DNA from: Exiguobacterium sp. FSL W8-0210
GTDB taxonomy: Bacteria; Bacillota; Bacilli; Exiguobacteriales; Exiguobacteriaceae
NCBI RefSeq assembly: GCF_038006045.1
Contig: NZ_JBBOUK010000001.1
Location: 1,901,001 to 1,965,000, forward strand
Length of the DNA: 64,000 bases
Direction: 5' to 3'
How positions within the stretch are numbered: the stretch's first letter is position 1; each line of letters opens with the position of its first letter. Of this stretch, positions 1-9,683 are shown in pieces. The position numbers and the translations under genes are program-made. The notes beneath the pieces are model-generated. The model was given only the letters and a program-made list of their open reading frames with translations, had not been told where the DNA came from and searched no databases.

Positions 1-35
1 TCTTCTAATTGAAAAACAACCCATTTTTGTTCCAT
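1..35 (-). CDS. cheW: Chemotaxis coupling protein CheW, N-terminal fragment (cut by window edge)
   Basis: Only the first 11 codons are present, reading MEQKWVVFQLE. An ATG lies 12 bases after the cheA stop codon, with a purine-rich GAGGGGAA ribosome binding site between. The sequence (hydrophobic strand after a short polar start) fits the beginning of CheW, and cheW follows cheA in the Bacillus fla/che operon. CheW couples CheA to chemoreceptors. The identity rests mainly on gene order because so little sequence is visible. Confidence 0.6.
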   Translation of the reverse strand, partial: MEQKWVVFQLE

Positions 36-46
36 CTTCGTTCCCC

Positions 47-2050
47 TCACTTCCGTAATAGTGCATTGCTGTCAATGATCAATGCGACTTGTCCGTCTCC
101 AAGAATCGTCGCGCCAGAAATCGCACGGATGCCTTCTAGATAACTACCGAGTGGCTTCATGACGATCTCCTGTTGACCGATCAATTCGGATACGATCAAC
201 CCTGCTAATTTTTCGCCACTCCGGACGACGACGACCGAATAGGCTTCTGCCTCATGTTGTGGCAATCCGTAAACTTCATTCAGCGAAATAAGTGGAACCA
301 ATTGTCCACGGAAATCAAATACTTTTTCCCGGTGCGCTTGCAGGATCGCCGATTTACGTAAAGATGTCGTCTCGATGATGGCAGTCAGTGGAATTGCATA
401 CGTTTCTTGTCCGAGCTCAACGAGCATGGCTGAGATGATCGAGAGCGTCAATGGTAAACTGATACGGAAAATCGTTCCTTCTCCGCGGCGTGTCTCAACG
501 AACACTTCTCCACCCAATGATTCGATCTTCGATTTGACGACGTCGAGACCAACACCACGACCAGACAAGTCCGTGACTTCTTCTGCCGTCGAGAAACCAG
601 GTGCGAATAACAGCATCGAAGCCTCTTCGATCGTTAATTGCATCGCTTCTTCTTCTGTGATCAATCCTTTTTCAATCGCAATCCGTGTGACACGTTCGTG
701 ATTGATACCTGCTCCATCATCTTCAATCTCAATGAAGACTCGGTTTCCTGAATGGTAGGCACGAAGCGAAAGATTTCCTTCGACCGGCTTATTCGCTAAA
801 ATCCGTTCCGCTTTGTTTTCAATTCCATGATCGATCGCATTACGGATCAAGTGGACAAGTGGATCACCAATCTCATCGATGACTGTGCGATCAAGTTCCG
901 TCTCAGCACCCGTAATGTGTAGTTTGATATGTTTTCCGACATCCTTCGAAACGGAACGCACCATTCGTGGGAATCGGTTGAATACTTGTTCGATCGGCAT
1001 CATTCGTAACGTTAAAACGAGTGATTGCAATTCGTTCGTGCCCCGTTTGATCCGTTCGACCGTATCTGTCAATTCCGGTGAGCTGACTTCTGCTGCAATA
1101 CGCTCCAAACGTCCGCGGTCGATGATGAACTCTTCGAACAGATTCATCAAACGATCAATCCGCTCGAGATTGACACGAATCGTTTTCGAAGCGACAGGCA
1201 CAGATAAATCTGTCTGTTCTGGTGATTCCGGTGAAGCTGTTGGTGCAGGTACTGATGTCGCAATCGGCACTTCCTGTGGAAGGGTGGATGTCGCCACCTC
1301 TGCTTCTGGTGTTGCTTCGAACACGTCCATCGTTACTGTTGCGACTTCAGAAACCGAGGCAACCGCCTCTTGAATGACCGATTGCTCTTGTTGCGTCACG
1401 AATAAAACAGAGAATGACGTCTCAAAATGTTCTTGCTCCAGTTCATCAGATGTCGGATTCGACAAAATGACATCTCCGAGCTGTTGTAAACGATCAAAGA
1501 CCATGTAGACACGTGCCGCTTTTAAGATGACGTCTGCTGAAAGTTCGACTTGGACGATATAGGCTTGATAACCGGACGCAATCGATTGTTTGACGACCGC
1601 TTCCGAATAGACATCACATTCGAATGTTGATGGTGCAGTTGATGGAGTAACCGAAATGATCTCTTCTTGTTCGGGACGAATGAACTGCTGTAATCGTCTC
1701 ACTGTTTCCGTAACGTCAAGTTTCCCTTTTCCACCGCGACTGATGTCTTCTACCATCGTTTCCAGTTGTTCAGCAGCAACGAATAGGACATCGATCAACT
1801 CAGCTGTAGCGGGTTGTTTCTTTGATCTGACTAAATCAAGGGCGCTCTCCATCTCATGCGTCAAATCAGCGATCGCATCATATCCCATCGTTCCTGCCAT
1901 TCCTTTTAGCGTATGGGCAGAACGGAAAATTTGATCGATGACCGCTTCATCGTCTAATCGTTCTTCAAAAACCAATAAGCTTGTGTTAATAGCTTGTAAA
2001 TGCTCCATCGACTCATCGAGGAACAACCCCACATATTCATTTAAGTCCAT
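47..2050 (-). CDS. cheA: Chemotaxis sensor histidine kinase CheA
   Basis: CheA autophosphorylates and passes phosphate to CheY. At 667 residues it is the usual length. The N-terminal HPt domain carries the phosphoaccepting His46 in SAHTLKGM. A CheY-binding P2-like region follows, then a proline- and threonine-rich linker (about 240-285), a helical dimerisation domain starting near 290, and the ATPase with the N-box HLIRNAIDHGIE and a GRGVGLDVV glycine box. A CheW-like domain closes the protein. It starts only 21 bases after flhG. In Bacillus subtilis cheB lies between these two genes; here there is no room for it. Confidence 0.97.
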   Translation of the reverse strand: MDLNEYVGLFLDESMEHLQAINTSLLVFEERLDDEAVIDQIFRSAHTLKGMAGTMGYDAIADLTHEMESALDLVRSKKQPATAELIDVLFVAAEQLETMVEDISRGGKGKLDVTETVRRLQQFIRPEQEEIISVTPSTAPSTFECDVYSEAVVKQSIASGYQAYIVQVELSADVILKAARVYMVFDRLQQLGDVILSNPTSDELEQEHFETSFSVLFVTQQEQSVIQEAVASVSEVATVTMDVFEATPEAEVATSTLPQEVPIATSVPAPTASPESPEQTDLSVPVASKTIRVNLERIDRLMNLFEEFIIDRGRLERIAAEVSSPELTDTVERIKRGTNELQSLVLTLRMMPIEQVFNRFPRMVRSVSKDVGKHIKLHITGAETELDRTVIDEIGDPLVHLIRNAIDHGIENKAERILANKPVEGNLSLRAYHSGNRVFIEIEDDGAGINHERVTRIAIEKGLITEEEAMQLTIEEASMLLFAPGFSTAEEVTDLSGRGVGLDVVKSKIESLGGEVFVETRRGEGTIFRISLPLTLSIISAMLVELGQETYAIPLTAIIETTSLRKSAILQAHREKVFDFRGQLVPLISLNEVYGLPQHEAEAYSVVVVRSGEKLAGLIVSELIGQQEIVMKPLGSYLEGIRAISGATILGDGQVALIIDSNALLRK

Positions 2051-2071
2051 GACTGATACCCTCCTTTAATC

Positions 2072-2926
2072 TTAACGGACATGATCTTTTCGTTTTTTCA
2101 GACGATGTAACAATCGATCTAAAAACTTCCGTTCTTTGACTTGTACACCTGTTAGAGACGTCGTGATATGATCGAGTCGCCAACTGACGTCACTCGTTCG
2201 ATCCATCAAGTAAAATGGCATCTGTGCCTTGACTGCTTTGACGACTGTCGGATCTTCCGGCAAAAAACCGGTAAAGCGCAGTGGTTTTTGTAAAAATTGT
2301 TGGCTGACGAGCGCCAGTCGATCAAACGTTTCAAGTGCTTCTCCACCATTCGTCGCCCGATTGACGACTACGGAAATCGGAAGATCCGTCGCATGATGGT
2401 GTGCCAGTTTGACGAACGCATAACCGTCCATGATTGAAGTCGGCTCTGGCGTGACGATCAACCAGGCTTCGTCTGCACTACTGATAAAATCGAACGTCTG
2501 ATGATTGGCGCCGGCTCCTAAATCAAGCAACACAAAATCATACTCATAGAAAAATTGGAATTCCCGCAGTAGGAACACGACATCCTCCTTCGTCAGATTC
2601 GTCAGTTCCGCAAATCCACTCCCGCCATGAATGAAATGAAGGGATGGAGACTGTTCAACGATTGCGTGCTGGAGTGATTCTCGTCGTTTGACGCATTCCA
2701 TCAAGGATGACTTCGATGATTTACCGAATAGAATACCAATGTTCGCCATCCCGATATCAAGATCAATCAAGAGTACTCGTTTTTCTTGTAACGATAATGC
2801 CACGCCAAGATTCACCGCGACATTCGTTTTTCCGACGCCACCTTTTCCACTCACGATGGCAATCGTCTTCGTTTCCTTGACGGTCACTTTTGATCGTAAG
2901 ACACGTGCTTGATCTTCTCGCATCAT
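2072..2926 (-). CDS. flhG: MinD-like ATPase FlhG (YlxH), flagellar number regulator
   Basis: A ParA/MinD-family ATPase of 284 residues that works with FlhF to set the number and placement of flagella. The deviant Walker A motif GKGGVGKT is at residues 28-35 after a short basic leader, and a Walker B-like LLDLGAGAN follows. The basic C-terminus (RLLHRLKKRKDHVR) fits membrane association. The start overlaps the end of flhF by 4 bases (ATGA), which indicates translational coupling. Confidence 0.95.
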   Translation of the reverse strand: MMREDQARVLRSKVTVKETKTIAIVSGKGGVGKTNVAVNLGVALSLQEKRVLLIDLDIGMANIGILFGKSSKSSLMECVKRRESLQHAIVEQSPSLHFIHGGSGFAELTNLTKEDVVFLLREFQFFYEYDFVLLDLGAGANHQTFDFISSADEAWLIVTPEPTSIMDGYAFVKLAHHHATDLPISVVVNRATNGGEALETFDRLALVSQQFLQKPLRFTGFLPEDPTVVKAVKAQMPFYLMDRTSDVSWRLDHITTSLTGVQVKERKFLDRLLHRLKKRKDHVR

Positions 2927-3966
2927 CTCATCCCTCTCTCGACGATCATTCGGGATAACTCATCCGCCGTAGCGAACGTGATGTCTTCTGGCACTTCTTG
3001 ACCCGTTGTCACGCAATAGATTGGTAACTCCGTCTCTGTCATAAGCCCAAACATCGACCACAGTTCACTTGTTTCATCTGCTTTCGAAAAAACGATCCCT
3101 GATAAGGGAATCTTACTGAAACGATCGTGGATCTGTAATAAATCTCGGTATTTCGATGTCAAACTAAGAACTAAGAATACATCCGTATCCTCAAAGTCAT
3201 GACGACTTCGTAATTGCTCTACATATGCTTCGTCAAGGAAATTCCGTCCCGCTGTATCGACAAGTACGATATCGCATGAAGCTAGCGCCTGCTTCGCTCG
3301 TTCGAAATCTTCCAGGTCGTATGCAACATGAATCGGAATACCTAATATGTCGGCATATGTCTTCAGTTGTTCAATCGCTGAGATCCGGTATGTATCGGTT
3401 GTGATGAGACCAACTCGTTGATTTTTAATGAGCGTATGATGTGCAGCGAGTTTAGCGATGGTCGTTGTCTTTCCGACACCAGTCGGTCCTGTCAGCATGA
3501 CATAACGTGCAGTCGACGGCGTCACGCGCAATGCCGACTTCACTTCTTCCGTCAAGAGATCGGTTAATTCCGTTTGCTGCGTTTGATAGTACGCAGTCAG
3601 TAATCGCTCATGCAATCGTTCAGACACCTGTTGTAACGCTGGTTCTGCCAACAGCGGCGCATAATGTCGCAATTCTTTTGGCAATGGTCGTTCGCCGATC
3701 GTAACGATCGTTGGACGCATAGGGATCGGTTGGATGGTTTCCACAATGTCCTTCCGACTCGTTGCTTGCTTTGAGACGACAGGTTCGCTTGAGACATGTT
3801 CATCCACCGATGCAACCAGTTCCACTTTTTTCTTCGCAAATAAACCAAAGAATCCGCCCACTTTGATGTGGCGAGTATTTAATATAATGGCATCGTTCCC
3901 GAGTTCGCGTTTGATCCGTTCCATGGCCTCGCTAACAGAATCCGCCGTGACTTTTTTGACTATCAT
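2923..3966 (-). CDS. flhF: SRP-family GTPase FlhF
   Basis: FlhF is the third SRP-type GTPase, beside Ffh and FtsY, and helps place flagella at the cell surface. It has 347 residues. The N-terminal B domain (MIVKKVTADSVSEAMERIK) is typical. The NG domain has P-loop GPTGVGKTT near 160-168, G3 DTAGRN, and a G4-like SKADE in place of TKxD. It lies between flhA and flhG as in Bacillus, 4 bases after flhA. Confidence 0.96.
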   Translation of the reverse strand: MIVKKVTADSVSEAMERIKRELGNDAIILNTRHIKVGGFFGLFAKKKVELVASVDEHVSSEPVVSKQATSRKDIVETIQPIPMRPTIVTIGERPLPKELRHYAPLLAEPALQQVSERLHERLLTAYYQTQQTELTDLLTEEVKSALRVTPSTARYVMLTGPTGVGKTTTIAKLAAHHTLIKNQRVGLITTDTYRISAIEQLKTYADILGIPIHVAYDLEDFERAKQALASCDIVLVDTAGRNFLDEAYVEQLRSRHDFEDTDVFLVLSLTSKYRDLLQIHDRFSKIPLSGIVFSKADETSELWSMFGLMTETELPIYCVTTGQEVPEDITFATADELSRMIVERGMR

Positions 3967-3969
3967 CTC

Positions 3970-5994
3970 TTAAATCACCCCAATACTCTTGACTTCGATC
4001 GTCGGCATTAATTCGTTATAGGACAAAATCGGAATATCTGGAAAATAGCGTTCTGTCAATTGACGAACGAACATCCGGATACTTGGAGAAGTCAGGATGA
4101 TCGGATGCGCCCCGTATCGTTCGAATTCCATTGCTCGCTCTTGCAACGTCTCGATGAAACGTGTCGCCTTTTCGGGATCAAGCGCTAAATAATTACCGAA
4201 CTCAGTCTTTTGGATGGCCGACTGGATATCCAGTTCCATCTCACTTGAGATCGTCACGACGTGCAAGACATCTCCTTGCATGACCTGTTCCGTAATTTGA
4301 CGCGATAAGGATTGACGAACATATTCCGCGAGCAATTCGCTGTCTTTCGTCACAGCTGCATAATCTGCGAGCGTTTCGAAAATCAATGGTAGATTTCGAA
4401 TCGAGACTTTTTCTTTTAGTAATTGAACGAATACTTTTTGAAGTTCACCGATCGATAACAGCTGTGGTGTGACTTCTTCGACTAGAATCGGATGCGATTC
4501 CTTCAAATGGTCGACCAATTGTTTCGTCTCTTCTCGTCCGAGTAATTCAGCGGCATGTTTCTTCAAGAGCTCCGTCAAATGTGTCGCGACGACAGATGGT
4601 GGATCAACGACCGTATACCCTGACATCTCTGCTCGACTACGTGTCTGTTCATCAATCCAGAGTGCTGGCATACCAAAGGCTGGTTCGACCGTTTCGATAC
4701 CTCGAATTTCTGGATCATCGACACCTGGGCTCATCGCTAAGTAATGATCCAGTAAAAGCTCACCACTTGCCATCTCACTTCCGCGAATCTTGATTCGATA
4801 CTGGTTCGGGGATAACTGCAGATGATCGCGAATCCGAACGGTCGGTAGAACGAATCCAAGTTCAAGCGCTAGCTGCCGACGAATCATGACGACACGATCG
4901 AGTAAATCGCCGCCTTGGGCTTCATCAGCGAGTGGAATCAATCCGTAACCGAATTCGAATTCAATCGTATCGACATTGAGTAAGGAAATGACTGATTCGC
5001 TTGATCGTAAGTTTTCACTCGGTGCTTCTTCGACCGCAACTTCTTCTTGCATCGTCTTCGTCGTCTGCTTCATCCGCCAAGCGAAGAAGCCGAACAGGGC
5101 TGCAATCGGCATCGTGACGTAGTCGGGAATCGCCGTGAACAATCCGAGAAAGAAGATTGCCCCAGCTGCGATTCCGACAAGTAAAGGTGTCCGTGCCAAT
5201 TGACCGATGACATCCTCACCGAGGTTTCCATCTGAAGTCGAGCGCGTGACGATGATCCCGGTCGCCACCGAAATTAAAAGGGCTGGGATCTGACTGACAA
5301 GACCGTCTCCGACCGTCAGTAACGTGTACAGTTCGACTGAATCTGCCATCGGTAAACCTTGCTGAACGACACCGATGATCATTCCGAAGATCAAGTTAAT
5401 GATGACAATGATGATACCGGCGATCGCATCTCCTTTAACGAACTTCGAGGCACCATCCATCGCACCGTAAAAGTCTGCTTCAGACTGGATTTTTTGGCGG
5501 CGGGTCCGAGCTTGTAATTCATCGATCATACCGGAATTCAAGTCAGCATCGATTGCCATCTGTTTCCCTGGCATCGCATCAAGCGTAAAACGTGCCGACA
5601 CTTCCGAGACCCGTTCCGAACCCTTCGTGATGACGAGGAACTGGATTAAGACGAGAATCAAGAAGACGACGAAGCCGACGAGCGGCTTACCGCCGACCAC
5701 AAAGTTACCGAAAGCCTCGATGACTTCGCCACCGTTTCCGTTTGACAGGATTGCCCGTGTCGTCGAGACGTTAAGCGCAAGACGAAACAAGGTAACGATC
5801 AATAACAATGTTGGAAAGACAGAAAACTCTAGTGCCTCTTTGGCATTCATCGCAACGAGCAATACCATCAAGGCAATGAGAATATTGATGATGATCAAAA
5901 AGTCGAGCATGATAGCGGGCAGTGGAATGACGAGCATGAAGACGATCATGATGACGCCTAGCAGGACCGTTAAATCTCTTGTTGATATACTCAT
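3970..5994 (-). CDS. flhA: Flagellar export gate protein FlhA
   Basis: FlhA forms the nonameric ring of the flagellar type III export apparatus. The 674-residue protein has an N-terminal half of about eight membrane segments, including the conserved cytoplasmic loop rich in charged residues (AIDADLNSGMIDELQARTRRQ). A soluble C-terminal half from about residue 320 docks export chaperones. Length and order flhB-flhA-flhF match the family. The Shine-Dalgarno AAAGGAT lies just upstream of the ATG. Confidence 0.97.
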   Translation of the reverse strand: MSISTRDLTVLLGVIMIVFMLVIPLPAIMLDFLIIINILIALMVLLVAMNAKEALEFSVFPTLLLIVTLFRLALNVSTTRAILSNGNGGEVIEAFGNFVVGGKPLVGFVVFLILVLIQFLVITKGSERVSEVSARFTLDAMPGKQMAIDADLNSGMIDELQARTRRQKIQSEADFYGAMDGASKFVKGDAIAGIIIVIINLIFGMIIGVVQQGLPMADSVELYTLLTVGDGLVSQIPALLISVATGIIVTRSTSDGNLGEDVIGQLARTPLLVGIAAGAIFFLGLFTAIPDYVTMPIAALFGFFAWRMKQTTKTMQEEVAVEEAPSENLRSSESVISLLNVDTIEFEFGYGLIPLADEAQGGDLLDRVVMIRRQLALELGFVLPTVRIRDHLQLSPNQYRIKIRGSEMASGELLLDHYLAMSPGVDDPEIRGIETVEPAFGMPALWIDEQTRSRAEMSGYTVVDPPSVVATHLTELLKKHAAELLGREETKQLVDHLKESHPILVEEVTPQLLSIGELQKVFVQLLKEKVSIRNLPLIFETLADYAAVTKDSELLAEYVRQSLSRQITEQVMQGDVLHVVTISSEMELDIQSAIQKTEFGNYLALDPEKATRFIETLQERAMEFERYGAHPIILTSPSIRMFVRQLTERYFPDIPILSYNELMPTIEVKSIGVI

Positions 5995-6008
5995 GATGCT
6001 TCATCCTT

Positions 6009-7100
6009 TCATTTTGCTTGTTTCAGTTGATAGACAAAGGCGAGTGTTTCAGCGAGCGCCTGATAGAACGTTTCATCCACTGCCATACCAATTTCTGATT
6101 GAGCGAACAACGCCCGCGCGAGCGGACGGTTTTCAACAATCGGGACCTCAGCTGCTGTCGCCTTCTCCCGAATCCGGAACGCGACAGCATCTACGCCTTT
6201 CGCAACGACGATCGGTGCCATATGTTTACCGTCATCGTATTGGATCGCTACCGCATAATGGGTCGGGTTCGTGATGACGACGTCGGCATTTGGTATTTCT
6301 TGCATCATCCGCCGCATCGCCATCTCCCGTTGTTGTTGTTTAATCTTTCCTTTGATTTGAGGGTCACCCTCTGTGTTTTTATGCTCATCCTTTAAATCCT
6401 GCTTACTCATTCGGATCGACTTTTCAAAATCAAATTTTTGATATGCGAAGTCCAGAATGGCTAACGCGATCAAGGCGATACTGACCGATAAACCGAGTAA
6501 AAATGTTAAATGACCAATGATAGCTAACGCATCGCCAATCGGTTCCGAGGTCAATCTCGAGATCTCGACCTTGTTGTTCCATAAGACTGTTCCGCTTGTT
6601 ACACCGATCACCAGCAATTTAAAGACCGATTTCAAAAACTCGACGAGTGCTTTGACGCTCACGATCCGTTTGACGCCTTGAAGCGGATTGATCCGGTCCA
6701 GTTTCGGCTGAATCGCCTCACCGCTTAAGAGCACACCGATTTGAACGAAGTTTCCGAGAATACCAATCACGACCGCTGTTAAAAAGAAAGGTGCGACTAA
6801 AATCCCCATTTGCATCAGCATCTCGATGAGAATCTGTTCAACTCGTCCTTCTTCGACCGCTTGCAGGACTTGACTAGCACTAAGACCATCTTGCAGGACG
6901 AGAACGAAACGCCGTCCTAGAAACGGACCAAAAAAATAGAGGACGAGAAACATCGCGAATAACATAAAACTGCTCGTTAAATCTGCTGATTTTGCGACCT
7001 GTCCCTTTTTACGCGAGTCATCCCGCTTTCGAGGTGTCGCTTTTTCCGTCTTCTCACCAGCGAAGTACTGAAGATCAAGGCGTAATCGATATGAATGCAT
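6009..7100 (-). CDS. flhB: Flagellar export switch protein FlhB
   Basis: FlhB switches the export substrate from hook to filament after autocleavage. The 363-residue protein begins with an export-type basic stretch (GEKTEKATPRKRDDSRKKG), has four membrane segments and ends in a cytoplasmic domain. The autocleavage motif NPTH is at residues 278-281. A separate short gene at 33.9-34.1 kb resembles only this C-terminal domain. The gene sits between fliR and flhA. Confidence 0.97.
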   Translation of the reverse strand: MHSYRLRLDLQYFAGEKTEKATPRKRDDSRKKGQVAKSADLTSSFMLFAMFLVLYFFGPFLGRRFVLVLQDGLSASQVLQAVEEGRVEQILIEMLMQMGILVAPFFLTAVVIGILGNFVQIGVLLSGEAIQPKLDRINPLQGVKRIVSVKALVEFLKSVFKLLVIGVTSGTVLWNNKVEISRLTSEPIGDALAIIGHLTFLLGLSVSIALIALAILDFAYQKFDFEKSIRMSKQDLKDEHKNTEGDPQIKGKIKQQQREMAMRRMMQEIPNADVVITNPTHYAVAIQYDDGKHMAPIVVAKGVDAVAFRIREKATAAEVPIVENRPLARALFAQSEIGMAVDETFYQALAETLAFVYQLKQAK

Positions 7101-7104
7101 GTCC

Positions 7105-7872
7105 TTAACCTCCTAGTAATCGAATGGCGTCTGCAAGTACATCTTGCAACAATGGAACGAATCGACCGATTCCTGTGATCGTCGCTCCTGCTAATAAAAA
7201 CAGAATCGCGTATCCCATTAACAGTTTGACGGAAAAACCAATCGCAAAAATATTGAACTGAGGTGCCGTCTTCGCGAGGAATCCGAGTGCGAGATCCACT
7301 AAAAATAGGGAAACGACAAGTGGCATCGCCATTTGTAACGCAGTTAACATGGCAAGCCCAACGACCCGGATGACAAGACTCATCCCAGCGTCGCCCGATA
7401 CCGCAAGCAGACTGCCCGGTGGAAAGATTTGAAAACTCGTGTAGATTCCGTCAAGCAGGATTAAATGCATATCAGAAGCGAGTAGAACAAGTAACGTCAA
7501 CATGTAATAAAATCGTCCGACGATCGGTGACTGTCCACCAAACATCGGGTCATAAGCGGAAGCCATCGCGAGACCCATCTGCAAATCGATGATCGAACCG
7601 GCAATTTGTGGCGCATACAATAAAAAACTAGCAAGTAAGCCAAGCGCTAGACCCACTAAAACTTCCGTTCCCATCCGAAAGAAAAAATCGAAGTCTTCTA
7701 CTCGAACGTCTGTCTTTACAGCGTAACTCGCAAAGTAAGCAAGACCGGCCGCAAGCGCTAATTTATGTTGCGCTGGTAATTGCTTTGAGGAAAACAATGG
7801 AGCCGCGACAAGAAAACCGACGATTCGTCCAAAGACGAGCAAAAAAACACTCAGGAAAGATAGTAACGTCAT
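7105..7872 (-). CDS. fliR: Flagellar export protein FliR
   Basis: A very hydrophobic 255-residue membrane protein of the export gate complex FliP5Q4R1. It has about six predicted membrane segments and no soluble domain. It lies between fliQ (start overlaps the fliQ stop by 4 bases) and flhB, as in Bacillus. The family is recognised by length, hydrophobicity and gene order, with motifs such as GRIVGF near the start. Confidence 0.95.
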   Translation of the reverse strand: MTLLSFLSVFLLVFGRIVGFLVAAPLFSSKQLPAQHKLALAAGLAYFASYAVKTDVRVEDFDFFFRMGTEVLVGLALGLLASFLLYAPQIAGSIIDLQMGLAMASAYDPMFGGQSPIVGRFYYMLTLLVLLASDMHLILLDGIYTSFQIFPPGSLLAVSGDAGMSLVIRVVGLAMLTALQMAMPLVVSLFLVDLALGFLAKTAPQFNIFAIGFSVKLLMGYAILFLLAGATITGIGRFVPLLQDVLADAIRLLGG

Positions 7873-8141
7873 TTGCGGGAAACCTCAGCGATTTGCTTAA
7901 ATAAGTCAATCGTAAAAGTCTGTAATTCCTGCATGATCCATGGTCCGAAAAAAACGAGTGCTAAAAATACGGCAACGATCTTCGGAACGAACGATAGCGT
8001 CTGTTCCTGAATCTGTGTCGTCGCCTGCAAAATACTGACGAGCAGACCGACGACGAGCGAGACGAGTAATAAGGGAGCTGATACTTTGAGTAATGTCCAG
8101 ACAGCAGAGCTTGCCAACTGAATAATCATTTCTTGAGTCAT
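7869..8141 (-). CDS. fliQ: Flagellar export protein FliQ
   Basis: A 90-residue membrane protein with two hydrophobic hairpin helices (about 15-38 and 53-75). The loop between them holds the conserved TTQIQEQTLSFVPK sequence of FliQ/EscS proteins. It is part of the export gate with FliP and FliR. The stop overlaps the fliR start, consistent with coupled translation. Confidence 0.96.
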   Translation of the reverse strand: MTQEMIIQLASSAVWTLLKVSAPLLLVSLVVGLLVSILQATTQIQEQTLSFVPKIVAVFLALVFFGPWIMQELQTFTIDLFKQIAEVSRK

Positions 8142-8152
8142 CTTCTCTCCCC

Positions 8153-8821
8153 CTAACGCATACTGACGAGCAGTGATTCAACGATCAGGTGCCAGCCATC
8201 GACTAAAATAAATAACAAAAGTTTAAACGGTAAGGCAATCATGACCGGCGGTAACATCATCATCCCCATCGACATCAAGACACTCGAGACGACCATATCA
8301 ATGACAAGGAATGGAATGAAGATCATGAATCCGATTTGAAAAGCCGTCTTCAATTCACTAATAGCATATGCTGGAACGAGTGCGACGAGTGGGATATCTT
8401 CAATCTTTTTCGGTTTTTCATAATTGCCGTATTTTAAGAACAACTCTAAATCATTCGTTCGCGTGTGTTTTGACATGAAGCGTTTCATCGTATCTCCTGC
8501 TTTATCAAATGCCTCATCTTGACTGATTTTATCTGCCATATACGGTTTCAAGGCTGTCGTGTTCAATTCTGATAAAACGGGTGACATGACGAACAGCGTG
8601 ATGAACAGTGCCAGTCCAACGAGTAGCTGGTTCGGCGGCGTTTGTTGTGTTCCAAGGGCAGAACGGACAAAAGACAACACGACGACGACACGCGTAAAAC
8701 AAGTCATCAAGATCAGTAATGAAGGGGCTAACGACAATAATGTCAGCAATACAAGTAGTTTGATCGATGTCGCCGTTCCTGAAGGAGTATCAAGTGAGAT
8801 CAGGTTTTCAATCGTGTTCAT
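8153..8821 (-). CDS. fliP: Flagellar export protein FliP
   Basis: The core subunit of the export gate. It has 222 residues. The membrane segment after the N-terminus contains the FliP signature MTCFTRVVVVLSFVRSALG followed by QTPPNQ. A periplasmic-side loop (residues about 90-140) and two further membrane segments follow. The N-terminus lacks the long cleaved signal peptide found in some families. The start overlaps the fliO stop by 4 bases. Confidence 0.97.
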   Translation of the reverse strand: MNTIENLISLDTPSGTATSIKLLVLLTLLSLAPSLLILMTCFTRVVVVLSFVRSALGTQQTPPNQLLVGLALFITLFVMSPVLSELNTTALKPYMADKISQDEAFDKAGDTMKRFMSKHTRTNDLELFLKYGNYEKPKKIEDIPLVALVPAYAISELKTAFQIGFMIFIPFLVIDMVVSSVLMSMGMMMLPPVMIALPFKLLLFILVDGWHLIVESLLVSMR

Positions 8822-9309
8822 GAGCGTCCTCGATTCTTTTGCAATTGTTCGAGTTGTTGTTTGAATGTCTCAAGAAACGGTGAAGATCCCGTTTTAGATG
8901 AAGACTCTTCAAGATCCATCGGCTCATATCCCTCTAAATCATCAAGTGTATCTAACAACTGTACGTTCTCTCCAACACCGACGACATAAATCTTGTCCTG
9001 CACCTTCACTAACTGGACGGATCGATCCTTTCCTAGTGGTACACCACCTAGATGAGTCAATCGACCAGAATGTCTCACACCTCGTGTCCGTTCATGAATG
9101 AATCGTGTCACGAGGATGAATCCGCCGATCAAAACGATGAGAACGACGACTCCTTTGAAGATAGTCAACGCCATGGAAGGACTCTCATCGACTTGCTGAG
9201 TCGTCGGTGCATCGTTCTTGGTTGGATTTAATTTTTCTTCGACCGTTTCAGCCTGTACAGGAAGTGTCAGCAGAAACAGAAGACAAATCAGCAAAGTCAC
9301 TTTTTTCAT
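8818..9309 (-). CDS. fliO: Flagellar biosynthesis protein FliO/FliZ
   Basis: A 163-residue protein with an N-terminal signal-like segment (MKKVTLLICLLFLLTLPVQA), a short outside region, one membrane helix near 50-70 and a small cytoplasmic domain. This layout is that of Bacillus FliZ/FliO, which helps assemble the FliP ring. It lies between cheY and fliP, overlapping both by 4 bases. Sequence conservation in this family is low, so position carries much of the call. Confidence 0.9.
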   Translation of the reverse strand: MKKVTLLICLLFLLTLPVQAETVEEKLNPTKNDAPTTQQVDESPSMALTIFKGVVVLIVLIGGFILVTRFIHERTRGVRHSGRLTHLGGVPLGKDRSVQLVKVQDKIYVVGVGENVQLLDTLDDLEGYEPMDLEESSSKTGSSPFLETFKQQLEQLQKNRGRS

Positions 9310-9671
9310 GACGAGACAGTTTTCGAGACCGCTTCAAGCACACGATCCGCTTGGAACGGTTTGACGATGAAATCTTTTGCACCTGCTTGAATCGCGTCGA
9401 TGACCATCGACTGTTGCCCCATCGCTGAACACATGATGACTTTAGCGGCAGGATTGAATGCTTTGATTTCTTTAAGCGCAGAGATTCCGTCCATCTCAGG
9501 CATCGTAATGTCTAGCGTGACGAGGTCCGGTGTCAATTCCTTATACTTCGTGACCGCTTCGCGTCCGTTTTCTGCTTCACCGACGACATCATAGCCGTTC
9601 TTCGATAGGATTTCCTTGATCATCATCCGCATGAAAGCGGCGTCGTCTACGATTAATACTTTTGCACTCAT
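9306..9671 (-). CDS. cheY: Chemotaxis response regulator CheY
   Basis: A stand-alone receiver domain of 121 residues. The acidic pocket is Asp9/Asp10, the phosphoacceptor is Asp54 (TLDITMPEMDG), the switch residue is Ser82 and the conserved lysine is Lys104 (VKPF). There is no output domain. CheY-P binds FliM and FliY at the motor switch. In this operon it lies between fliY and fliO, as in Bacillus. Confidence 0.97.
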   Translation of the reverse strand: MSAKVLIVDDAAFMRMMIKEILSKNGYDVVGEAENGREAVTKYKELTPDLVTLDITMPEMDGISALKEIKAFNPAAKVIMCSAMGQQSMVIDAIQAGAKDFIVKPFQADRVLEAVSKTVSS

Positions 9672-9683
9672 ATTAGTTCCTCC

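Noticed and set aside
5627..6274. 215-codon plus-strand frame over the flhA-flhB boundary
   Set aside because: It is the complement of two well-recognised export genes and has low-complexity content from antisense codons.
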